This document shows positions 7,013 through 12,808 of a stretch of 14,872 nucleotides of DNA, one piece after another; the first letter of the stretch is position 1; the number at the start of each line of letters is the position of its first letter. A program made the translations under genes and the position numbers. Location of the stretch: positions 1-14,872 of the forward strand of contig JBBTRZ010000022.1 of NCBI GenBank assembly GCA_038064935.1. The letters are read 5' to 3'. Origin of the DNA: JAGVGK01 sp038064935 (GTDB lineage: Bacteria > Patescibacteriota > Minisyncoccia > Phycocordibacterales > JACOZG01). Under the pieces are notes generated by a model. It was not told the DNA's origin. It ran no database searches and worked only from the letters and a program-made list of their open reading frames with translations.

Positions 7013-7022
7013 TATCTGTTAT
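7007..7022. promoter_or_regulatory. Candidate operator: 16-bp palindrome in the toxin-antitoxin junction
   Basis: ATAACA-TATC-TGTTAT is a perfect inverted repeat with 6-bp arms. It covers the toxin stop codon (7019-7021) and overlaps the antitoxin -10 box, the expected place for an HTH antitoxin dimer to repress its own promoter. Confidence 0.55.
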
Positions 7023-7333
7023 TGAGAATGCAAGAAGTTTAATCTCTGTCGAGCTGTGGATAAATCTTTATATTTCAGTTTTTGAGATTTTTTGTGAATT
7101 GCGTACAGAAGAATAGCTCGGCCATCAAAAAAAGTATAGAAAATTCTTATATTCTCAATGCTTCTAATTCTTAATTCATACAAATCTTTTTCTAATCTCT
7201 TACTGTCAGGCATTGTCAGTTCGTATGCCCTTTTAGAGAGTAACTGTACACTCCTATCAACCCTCGCCCGCGTTATTTTATCCAGAGAAGTAAGGAAATT
7301 TTCAATGTCCCGATGAAAATAATTTACTTCCAT
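7019..7333 (-). CDS. RelE/HigB-like toxin (phage Gp49-like family)
   Basis: The 104-residue protein fits the Gp49-like/HigB branch of the RelE superfamily (PF05973). The core features are MPDSKRLEKDLYELRI (about 41-56), NIRIFYTFFDGRAILLYAIHKKSQKL (about 61-86) and a terminal DLSTARQR helix. Such toxins cut mRNA on the ribosome and are held in check by the adjacent antitoxin. The only convincing ATG (7331-7333) lies just outside the 85-bp repeat and inside the leftover transketolase reading frame, whose TAA is at 7324-7326. Toxin translation may therefore depend on ribosomes finishing that 31-codon leader. No SD is visible upstream. Catalytic activity cannot be judged without alignment, but the frame is intact. 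Confidence 0.88.
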   Translation of the reverse strand: MEVNYFHRDIENFLTSLDKITRARVDRSVQLLSKRAYELTMPDSKRLEKDLYELRIRSIENIRIFYTFFDGRAILLYAIHKKSQKLKYKDLSTARQRLNFLHSQ

Positions 7334-7419
7334 AATTCGCCGAAGCCCTTCCGAATTGGCGCCTGCTCGACATTCAGATCGAAGACTTTCGGATTAAGTT
7401 TTTGCGCCGGGTTGAGCAT
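7324..7419 (-). pseudogene. Transketolase 5' remnant, 31 codons, overlapping the toxin start
   Basis: This begins with the same ATG context as the intact gene and encodes its first 28 residues (MLNPAQKLNPK through GFGE). It then runs into Leu-Trp-Lys and a TAA. The first 28 codons match the real gene except for one synonymous base. The stop lies inside the toxin gene, after its ATG but in another frame. The preceding 3-TM gene ends 2 bp before it, so it may still be translated as a leader peptide. Confidence 0.85.
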
Positions 7420-7421
7420 AA
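7337..7421. repeat. 85-bp direct repeat, copy 2 (orphan transketolase 5' end)
   Basis: This is the partner of 6274-6358 in the same orientation, with one mismatch in 85. It lies between the toxin start and a small membrane-protein gene. It marks where the intact transketolase gene may have started before the insertion or duplication. Confidence 0.95.
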
Positions 7422-7739
7422 TTAAGGACCTATATGACAATCACCCTTAATGGAATCAATATCAAGAATTGATAGCGACACCCCCCTCACTAAGAAAAAA
7501 ATAATCACCAATGAAATAATTATTAAAAAAAAGCGCAACAAAGATGGTAAATTATTTTTAGGGAACAAAATTATACTCGTTACGATGGACCATATCGCTA
7601 AAATTGGCTGAATAAGTAAGTTAAAACCCATCCCAGCACACAAACCTCCGCCGTTACTCCTTATATACACTATCAATAAAAGTAGAAGGGTTACAAAAAC
7701 TATAGTAAAAATAAGATAGTTCCGTATTTTTTTACTCAT
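7422..7739 (-). CDS. Small 3-TM membrane protein, hypothetical
   Basis: This 105-residue protein is not recognised. It starts MSKKIRNY and has hydrophobic stretches at about 8-27, 38-58 and 66-92, with a short polar tail ending GDCHIGP. It is predicted to be an integral membrane protein. The gene is AT-rich compared with the large secreted-protein gene 65 bp upstream. Its TAA is 2 bp before the start codon of the transketolase remnant, so before the rearrangement it probably formed an operon with transketolase. There is no SD; TAAAAG lies about 5 nt before the ATG. It resembles the 6366 gene in size and topology only. Confidence 0.6.
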   Translation of the reverse strand: MSKKIRNYLIFTIVFVTLLLLLIVYIRSNGGGLCAGMGFNLLIQPILAIWSIVTSIILFPKNNLPSLLRFFLIIISLVIIFFLVRGVSLSILDIDSIKGDCHIGP

Positions 7740-7804
7740 GTTCTTTTATTCACAATCTTACCACATTCAAACCTCCCCACCGCCGCGCCTAGTGCATAAC
7801 CAAA

Positions 7805-9739
7805 TTATTTTAACTTGGTGAAAACATCTACCTCGGTGAGATTAGTGTCGGCGGTGAGGTATTTGGTAATAAAGGTTTCGTAGCGGCGGTCAATGACGCG
7901 GGCGTAGCCGGTGCCCCAGGGAATGTGCTGTTGGAGGAATTCGCCGGCGGCATTAGTGGTGGTGTTGGTGGAAGCATTAACGCCACTGACTACGACACCG
8001 GCCGGGATAATTCCGTCAATCACCTTCACTCGGCCGGCGACCGAGCCATTGGTGTAAACATTCGCCACATCACTCACCTTCACGCGCGAGAGGCCACTGC
8101 CGTTGAAAAAGTAGATGCCGCCTGACGCATCAGAGGTACCGAGCGTCACTTCGTAGGTGGCGTTATTGGTGAGACCGCCAACGGTGGCATTCGAGGTCGT
8201 GGTCGTCGCCGTCACATTCGCTCCCGACCAAGTACTACTGCCTTCGAGTCGCCACATAAGGGCAACTTTATTTAAGTTAGGATCAAACTTGACCGGCCAC
8301 CGCCAAGTGATCGCCGGCGTGCCGGTATTCGCAACATTCTTGTAAGCGACATAGTAGAGCGGGAGTCCCGGCCGATTACTAGGGTCAGCCGTGTAAGTGA
8401 ACGCCTCTTCATAATACGAACCGGGCTGAATCACTCCATCCTCTCCCTCGACGAATAATCGGAACGACACCTCGCCTTGGAAATTCCTAGTGCTGCTTAT
8501 CCCCACCTCGAGATCAAGAGTTGCCCCGGCGTTGATGACCAAATGATTTTCTTCGAAATCAAATGAAGCGAAATGGTAATCGTCGGTAATGATGTGTAAA
8601 TCACCGGTATCAATCGCCGCAGTGCCCGGATTAGTGAGTCGAATATTGAAAATGGTTACCGCCCCGGTCTGAAAATTAGAAGTCGGAATAATATCGGAGA
8701 TCAAGAGGCCGGTGGGCGCCGCATTAACCGCCAGCGCCTTAATCACCTTCGCCGTGGTGTAAAGGTCGTGGCGGAGACTGCCGTCCGTCTCTTGCTCCCG
8801 CTCGAAATAGGCCATCGCCTCGGCGTCGTAGATCGGACTGGCTCCCGATGCTTTAATCGCGTGATAAGCCAGTGCCGTGTTAAGCAGATTGTTGCCCCAC
8901 GAACCACCACGACTTTGGGCACCAATAAGCGCCGTGACCGCCGGATTAAGCGTGTCATCAATGGCTGTCGCCCCCAGCGTCCGATGTTTCCAGAGGAGCA
9001 AGGCCTCAATCACTTCGCTCGTCACGGGTAGCGAAGTGACACCACCCTCGAATGCGGCCCAACGCTGGTCGACTTGCTTAGTATTAATGAGATACCGAAG
9101 CCCTAGCGAAGCGGTGGCATTTGGCTCATCACCCCAATCACGGAAGTTGGCGGCGTGAAGGGCTTGGATCGCTTTGGCCGTCGTCAAGGGATCGGGTTCA
9201 TACTCGCGATTGAATTTGAAGCCGCCCCGATCTTCGTCGAGTCCATTCACCAACATTTCCACGGTCGAAGTCCCAACCCCAGCCCGCGCCCAAACCTTGA
9301 GTTGCTCGGCGAGATAATCATTATTCTCGGGAATATAATATTCGAGCCAGCCGAGACCTTGATCCACCACCTCTCCCGTCACACCGTGCGCCTGCAAAGC
9401 CTCCAAAACCGCGATGGTCGTAATAAATTTCGTGGCTGCCTTACCCCCCCACGAACCATCTTTATTTTGCTCGGCAATCAAATAATCAATCGCCCGGTCA
9501 CTCACTGTGGGATCGGAAGCCGTGGCGCGGGAAGGTGCTGGATTCACCGATGTCACAACTTTCACTCCCATAATCTTGGCCACTGGCTCGGCCGGGGTTA
9601 ACTCACTCGGACTCAAAGTCACCACCTCCCCCGCCCCAATTTCCACCGCCGATTCCCCTGCCACCACCACCACCTCGCCCAAGACAAAAGACGGTAAGAC
9701 TAAAATAATCGCCATCAATATCATCAACGCCCGATTCAT
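7805..9739 (-). CDS. Secreted modular protein with prenyltransferase-like alpha/alpha-toroid domain
   Basis: This 644-residue protein starts with a signal peptide (about 1-21, ending VLG). After a linker comes an alpha/alpha-toroid region (about 78-340) built from repeats of the squalene cyclase/prenyltransferase type. Hallmarks are QNKDGSWGG at 91-99, DRGGFKF at 170-176, AQSRGGSWGN at 274-283 and QETDGSLRHD at 316-325, each followed by a helix like TTAKAIQAL. It lacks an obvious DXDD cyclase motif, so binding or scaffolding is likelier than terpene chemistry. Next are a CARDB-like beta-sandwich (about 345-450), a fibronectin III-like domain (about 455-560) and a carboxypeptidase regulatory-like domain (about 565-640). 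No C-terminal membrane anchor is seen. It appears monocistronic; TTAAAT lies 6 nt before the ATG. Its role, probably at the cell surface, is unknown. Confidence 0.82.
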   Translation of the reverse strand: MNRALMILMAIILVLPSFVLGEVVVVAGESAVEIGAGEVVTLSPSELTPAEPVAKIMGVKVVTSVNPAPSRATASDPTVSDRAIDYLIAEQNKDGSWGGKAATKFITTIAVLEALQAHGVTGEVVDQGLGWLEYYIPENNDYLAEQLKVWARAGVGTSTVEMLVNGLDEDRGGFKFNREYEPDPLTTAKAIQALHAANFRDWGDEPNATASLGLRYLINTKQVDQRWAAFEGGVTSLPVTSEVIEALLLWKHRTLGATAIDDTLNPAVTALIGAQSRGGSWGNNLLNTALAYHAIKASGASPIYDAEAMAYFEREQETDGSLRHDLYTTAKVIKALAVNAAPTGLLISDIIPTSNFQTGAVTIFNIRLTNPGTAAIDTGDLHIITDDYHFASFDFEENHLVINAGATLDLEVGISSTRNFQGEVSFRLFVEGEDGVIQPGSYYEEAFTYTADPSNRPGLPLYYVAYKNVANTGTPAITWRWPVKFDPNLNKVALMWRLEGSSTWSGANVTATTTTSNATVGGLTNNATYEVTLGTSDASGGIYFFNGSGLSRVKVSDVANVYTNGSVAGRVKVIDGIIPAGVVVSGVNASTNTTTNAAGEFLQQHIPWGTGYARVIDRRYETFITKYLTADTNLTEVDVFTKLK

Positions 9740-9814
9740 AAAATTATTTAACGATCTTAAACCTATTTGACCCCAAAAGCAAGCGCGAGTTTGTGTCTAA
9801 TTTTTAGGCAAAAG

Positions 9815-9846
9815 AAAAGACCCTTGATGTGATCGCTGGGTCTTTT
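9815..9846 (-). terminator. Intrinsic terminator of the 9867-10391 gene
   Basis: AAAAGACCC at 9815-9823 pairs perfectly with GGGTCTTTT at 9838-9846 around a 14-nt loop. On the minus strand it is followed by CTTTTGCC and then TAAAAATTA, a tail almost identical to that after the terminator at 10552-10583. It is 20 bp beyond the stop codon. Confidence 0.85.
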
Positions 9847-9866
9847 TTTACAAAACGGTTTGGCTA

Positions 9867-10391
9867 CTAGGGTCGGCCAATACCGTCGCACCATTCAGAA
9901 TCCGGACGCCGATAAGATTGTGTAGATTGTTTCTCCAGCACATCCGACAAGTTAACAATCGACGAACAAACATGAATTCCGTACCGTTCCCGCAAAATCT
10001 TTTCCATTCGTTCGGCGTTGTCTCCACACTCTTGGGTGTAGATGGTGTTGAGATCAACGCCCTCGACAATCGTGGCCACTGAACCCAAACACCAAGTCCG
10101 AAACATGCGAACTGCGTCCAGAAGCGTTTCCAGCCGCTTGGGATAGCACACGAACGGCGTACCGGTTTTCGTCGATCGGTGAATGTGTAACTTGTTCGAT
10201 TTAAAGAATTCCTCACCCGGTTCTACAATTTCAATTTCCTGATGAGGCAAACCGGGAATCGATCCTCCCCATTTTTGGTAAAACTCCATTGGATCCAGAT
10301 GTAAACTTTCCAGATTAATGGATTCGTGGATCGAAGCGACAAAGCGATGCTGATCCTCTTTAGATTGAACCCCTATTGAAACTCGAGTCAT
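9867..10391 (-). CDS. Hypothetical protein, 174 aa
   Basis: I do not recognise this family. The product looks soluble and cytoplasmic, without signal peptide or membrane segment. It holds five Cys and several His residues, including a C-terminal SEWCDGIGRP tail. A helical segment (KRLETLLDAVRMFRTWCLG, about 85-103) precedes a region resembling an alpha/beta fold (ATIVEGVDLNTIY; ERYGIHVCSSIVNLSDVLEKQ). The start is fixed by a distal AAAGG (10400-10404) 8 nt before the ATG. A TTGACA-type promoter lies about 85 bp upstream and a terminator 20 bp downstream, so it forms a single-gene transcription unit. The overlapping frame at 9848-10216 has no SD and is not called. Confidence 0.72.
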   Translation of the reverse strand: MTRVSIGVQSKEDQHRFVASIHESINLESLHLDPMEFYQKWGGSIPGLPHQEIEIVEPGEEFFKSNKLHIHRSTKTGTPFVCYPKRLETLLDAVRMFRTWCLGSVATIVEGVDLNTIYTQECGDNAERMEKILRERYGIHVCSSIVNLSDVLEKQSTQSYRRPDSEWCDGIGRP

Positions 10392-10393
10392 TT

Positions 10394-10404
10394 CCTTTAC
10401 CTTT
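10394..10404 (-). promoter_or_regulatory. Double AAGG ribosome binding region of the 9867-10391 gene
   Basis: The minus strand reads GAAAGGTAAAGGAA before the ATG. The distal AAAGG has an 8-nt spacer, which is good; the proximal one is too close. The layout resembles the leader of the 10603-11010 gene. Confidence 0.6.
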
Positions 10405-10450
10405 CAAAAGACCTGTTTAACTACTACCTATGTCCGCCATTCCACCTTTG

Positions 10451-10480
10451 ACCCTAACATGACTTATGTCTCTTTGTCAA
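10451..10480 (-). promoter_or_regulatory. Candidate promoter of the 9867-10391 gene
   Basis: On the minus strand a perfect -35 TTGACA (10475-10480) is followed after 18 bp by TAGGGT (10451-10456), a weak -10. This would give a 5' leader of about 50 nt. The -10 is poor, so activity may need an activator, or the true -10 may be shifted. Confidence 0.45.
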
Positions 10481-10551
10481 CTTTACACCCACACTTCGCT
10501 TGGCAACGGAGAATACAGCGTCGCCACTACGACAAATAATTTTTAAGCAAA

Positions 10552-10583
10552 CGAAAACCCCAAACTAAGACTTGGGGTCTTCG
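10552..10583 (-). terminator. Intrinsic terminator of the 10603-11010 gene
   Basis: A 12-bp stem (10552-10563 with 10572-10583; one G-T pair on the minus strand) closes an 8-nt loop and ends GGGGTTTTCG. The tail continues GTTTGCTTAAAAATTA, matching the tail after the 9815-9846 terminator in nearly every base. It lies 19 bp beyond the stop. Confidence 0.85.
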
Positions 10584-10602
10584 CTTGGGGTTCGGATGAA
10601 CC

Positions 10603-11010
10603 TCAACTTACTTTTCGAGAGTCCTCGGCGCGGATCTCGGCCATAGCCTGATCAATCTGGTCTCCGAGTTTTTTTATTTGCCCCCTAAACTTTCGAGCCA
10701 GAGATCCAACGAACCGCATTGGGTCACGCAACTCGCCGGCAACAGTAACTGAAAAAATATAGTTGGCGACCTTGCCTCCACTTGACGGTTCTCCGACCGG
10801 CTCCCACATGGTCACCGCATCCCCGAATACACGCACAATATCCGTATAGGTAGAACCAGTAACGGGGCCATAGTCATCAGTACTAGTAAGCAGTAGCTGA
10901 ACATGAGTAGCAGTAACAACAAGAACGCCGTCGATAGGTGACAAGACCCTCCTGACACCCAGGATACCCAACTTCAAACCGTTATCAATTTGTGTCTGCG
11001 GAAGGTGCAT
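10603..11010 (-). CDS. Hypothetical protein, 135 aa
   Basis: This family is not recognised. The N-terminal two thirds look like a small beta-rich domain (VLSPIDGVLVVTATHVQLLLTS, then DIVRVFGDAVTMWEPVG and KVANYIFSVTVAGEL). The C-terminal 35 residues are a charged amphipathic helix (SLARKFRGQIKKLGDQIDQAMAEI), perhaps a coiled coil. There is no signal peptide or Cys residue, so it is probably cytoplasmic. The start is strongly supported by AAAGGAG at 11017-11023, 6 nt before the ATG. It has its own strong TTGACA/TAGAAT promoter, a leader of about 100 nt with three small hairpins, and its own terminator. It is a single-gene unit, apparently controlled separately from its neighbours. Confidence 0.75.
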   Translation of the reverse strand: MHLPQTQIDNGLKLGILGVRRVLSPIDGVLVVTATHVQLLLTSTDDYGPVTGSTYTDIVRVFGDAVTMWEPVGEPSSGGKVANYIFSVTVAGELRDPMRFVGSLARKFRGQIKKLGDQIDQAMAEIRAEDSRKVS

Positions 11011-11016
11011 GACCTT

Positions 11017-11023
11017 CTCCTTT
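11017..11023 (-). promoter_or_regulatory. Strong Shine-Dalgarno site of the 10603-11010 gene
   Basis: AAAGGAG on the minus strand, 6 nt from the ATG. It is the best SD in the window and contrasts with the metabolic genes, which have none. Confidence 0.8.
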
Positions 11024-11031
11024 CGTTATGA

Positions 11032-11105
11032 GGTTCTCAAAGAACCAAAACTATCGTATGTTTCCAGAGCCCGATTTGTTGGCTCCCCGAGGATTAACAA
11101 CCTCG
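11032..11105 (-). promoter_or_regulatory. Structured 5' leader with three small hairpins
   Basis: Between the promoter and the SD of the 10603-11010 gene there are three inverted repeats. GGTTCT/AGAACC lies at 11032-11046 with a 3-nt loop, GAGCC/GGCTC at 11067-11085, and CGAGG/CCTCG at 11088-11105. The first lies only 9 bp upstream of the SD, close enough to affect ribosome access. No known riboswitch class is recognised. Confidence 0.4.
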
Positions 11106-11118
11106 ATTTACTGGCCCT

Positions 11119-11148
11119 ATTCTACACCCAACACCACACACTTGTCAA
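11119..11148 (-). promoter_or_regulatory. Sigma-70-type promoter of the 10603-11010 gene
   Basis: On the minus strand there is a perfect -35 TTGACA (11143-11148), an 18-bp spacer and -10 TAGAAT (11119-11124, five of six consensus bases). Transcription should start near 11112. It is the most consensus-like two-box promoter in the window. A second TTGAC lies 8 bp upstream of the -35. Confidence 0.75.
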
Positions 11149-11219
11149 GTGGTCAAGCCGAGTTTTGTCAAATGTGCCTACCCGACCGCAAGGCAGGGCT
11201 ATAAATAAGGGTACTTTGG

Positions 11220-11837
11220 TTAGTCAGTTTTCAAAACAAGGTCGGCCTTCTGTTCCGGCTGATATTTCCTTCGGTATTGCTTGAGGGCGAGGGTTATTTG
11301 TCTGAAGTGTGAATCGGGATGAGTCTCGGGAAAATATTTATCACCCCAACGCGCCTTTTCCCGCGCAACCCGTCGCTTATCAATCTCTTCGGTATCACCG
11401 TCAAGGTAAATTCGTTTGTCCCAGAGGTGATTTAACAACTTCGGATGAAACATCCGAACGCCGTCTATGATTAAAATTCTTTTCGAGAAATCGTAAATGA
11501 TTGGTATATCAACTTCGCCAGAATCGGGATTAAAGATTTTAGTCTGATAGGGTTCGGAGGAAATTCTGAAAGCGTTTACTAATTTCTCAATTTCGTGATA
11601 GTTTATAAAATTGTATCCCAACTCAAAATCTATTTCTTCCCTAACTTCTTTACGCGGATAGAGAAAATCATCAAAATGGACCGGCAAGATGTCATTATTT
11701 ATCTTAACCAAATTCTCCAAAAGCGTGGTCTTCCCCACCCCCACATAACCATCAATCGCCACCACTATTTTATCTTTACCCACCAACCATTCACTAATTT
11801 TCCGATTAGCTTCTTGAGCTAGTTGGTCTGTGCTCAT
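11220..11837 (-). CDS. Uridine kinase-like P-loop NTPase
   Basis: From the ATG at 11837 the product has 205 residues. Walker A is GYVGVGKTT at 30-38, after VVAID. HFDDFLYPR at 54-62 matches the substrate-binding DDFY-like region of uridine kinases, IIDGVRMF at 123-130 is the Walker B-like strand, and a basic lid follows (DKRRVAREKARWGDKYF, about 153-169). The family phosphorylates nucleosides or other small alcohols with ATP; the true substrate here is unknown. It is cytoplasmic. A longer frame reaches TTG at 11861, overlapping the preceding gene by 10 bp. I chose the ATG because it gives a normal N-terminus and a clean 14-bp gap. It is the last gene of an operon otherwise encoding exported proteins. 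No clear terminator follows. Confidence 0.83.
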   Translation of the reverse strand: MSTDQLAQEANRKISEWLVGKDKIVVAIDGYVGVGKTTLLENLVKINNDILPVHFDDFLYPRKEVREEIDFELGYNFINYHEIEKLVNAFRISSEPYQTKIFNPDSGEVDIPIIYDFSKRILIIDGVRMFHPKLLNHLWDKRIYLDGDTEEIDKRRVAREKARWGDKYFPETHPDSHFRQITLALKQYRRKYQPEQKADLVLKTD

Positions 11838-11851
11838 TTTATAAAATACTT

Positions 11852-12808
11852 TTAACAACAAAATGTTGAGGATGCAAAAGTCGGTATTTGAGACTCAAAT
11901 TCGGGATCAAGAAAACCACCCAACTCACTATATGGTACGGTTACAACTGGATTTCCTTGTGCGTAACTGGCCACTTGATAATCGCTGAAGAAAAATTCAA
12001 CCCCATTTTCTTTGAGAATAAAATTGGAAAAGTTTTTTTCATCTAGTCCACCACCACTTTGTATCTGCTCGTCATTTGTGTTCGCCCCCATTTGATTTTT
12101 GAGATCAGAAATTACCTTGGCTGATATTATAGAAAGATAACCTGAATTGGGTTTAAAGAAATCGCGCAGCAACATCCTTTCACCATTCTGGAGGTTGTAG
12201 TGTAAACTACGAGCACTATGATATGGATGTACTGACATAATACCCATTCCATAAACGCCAAAAGCCACACTTAGATAGCGAGAATTCAATACTGAAACCT
12301 GGCCATGTATATCATATGTACCCAAACAAGAAGCGGGTGGATAATCACCACTACATACTGATTGTGCATGTTTAATTTCAATCAAGTCTGGTTTGGCTGC
12401 TTCAAGTTCCTGATCTATAAAATTTTTAATATCCTCATTCACCTTCTTTTGTTTGCTTTCGCTGGGCAGTCGTTGAATTTGGGGGTAGCTAGCACCAAGA
12501 GTGAAAAACTTACTTCTTAAATCTACTTCCTGGACGATATAAGCGGGGGAATTGTCAGACAACATCGATTCGGTAGAAGTGACCATCCGCATTTGTGAAC
12601 TCCAGTCTAGTACATCTTCGGATAAGATAAAATTATCCATTTGAGTTGTCGCTTGAGTTGATGTTGCATTCTGAACATCATTGGTAGCTATTGGCGGTTT
12701 AGAATTAGAGGGCAGGAAGAATAAAATTCCAGAAATAAAGCACAGACCCAAAATGAGGAGGGTGTATTTAAGATATTTGTTTTTCATGGTAACCGTTTGG
12801 TCAATCAC
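11852..12808 (-). CDS. Membrane-anchored DUF4163/DUF3298 (RsiV/PdaC-like) protein
   Basis: The 318-residue product has an N-terminal signal-anchor (YTLLILGLCFISGILFFL, about 14-31), a Ser/Thr/Asn-rich linker, then an extracytoplasmic region. Residues about 90-200 resemble DUF4163 (ASYPQIQRL ... VNEDIKNFIDQEL). About 205-300 resemble DUF3298 (FGVYGMGIMSVHPYHSARSLHYNLQNGERMLLRDFF ... YQVASYAQG ... VTVPYSEL). In other bacteria this pair occurs in peptidoglycan deacetylases and in anti-sigma factors that bind lysozyme; no deacetylase domain is present here. Binding of wall glycan or lysozyme is inferred only. GTG at 12808 overlaps the upstream stop as GTGA; an ATG at 12787 would remove 7 residues and is also plausible. 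The protein ends in Cys-Cys. The gene is AT-rich. Confidence 0.8.
   Translation of the reverse strand: MIDQTVTMKNKYLKYTLLILGLCFISGILFFLPSNSKPPIATNDVQNATSTQATTQMDNFILSEDVLDWSSQMRMVTSTESMLSDNSPAYIVQEVDLRSKFFTLGASYPQIQRLPSESKQKKVNEDIKNFIDQELEAAKPDLIEIKHAQSVCSGDYPPASCLGTYDIHGQVSVLNSRYLSVAFGVYGMGIMSVHPYHSARSLHYNLQNGERMLLRDFFKPNSGYLSIISAKVISDLKNQMGANTNDEQIQSGGGLDEKNFSNFILKENGVEFFFSDYQVASYAQGNPVVTVPYSELGGFLDPEFESQIPTFASSTFCC

Larger units (their letters stand above)
6359..7421. mobile_element. Putative 1,063-bp inserted toxin-antitoxin unit bounded by 85-bp direct repeats
   Basis: The unit between equivalent points of the two repeats carries a 3-TM protein gene, an HTH antitoxin, a HigB/RelE-like toxin and one extra copy of the transketolase 5' end. 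It is visibly AT-rich beside the GC-richer transketolase gene. No recombinase, transposase or terminal inverted repeat is present, so the mechanism is unknown. A tandem duplication followed by divergence, or an assembly join between strains, are alternatives. The element call is inference; the repeats themselves are plain in the sequence. Confidence 0.45.

Noticed and set aside
6359..7421. Insertion sequence or integron cassette as the source of the 1,063-bp unit
   Set aside because: There is no transposase, integrase, terminal inverted repeat or attC-like site; the 85-bp repeat is far longer than IS target duplications.
9848..10216. Minus-strand 122-codon frame overlapping the 9867-10391 gene
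   Set aside because: It shares the strand, but the 9867-10391 frame has the SD, promoter and longer reading frame, and the alternative product is Arg-rich and low in credibility.
11176..11199. GC-rich imperfect palindrome in an AT-rich gap, considered as a REP-like element or kinase-gene terminator
   Set aside because: Only about half of its positions pair, there is no T run, and no second copy is seen in the window.
11009..11284. Plus-strand 91-codon frame across the leader of the 10603 gene
   Set aside because: It runs through a strong minus-strand promoter and leader and into the kinase gene; no SD is seen.
11838..11861. Upstream TTG start for the uridine-kinase-like gene
   Set aside because: It adds eight residues overlapping the previous gene; the ATG at 11837 gives a normal N-terminus and a clean gap.
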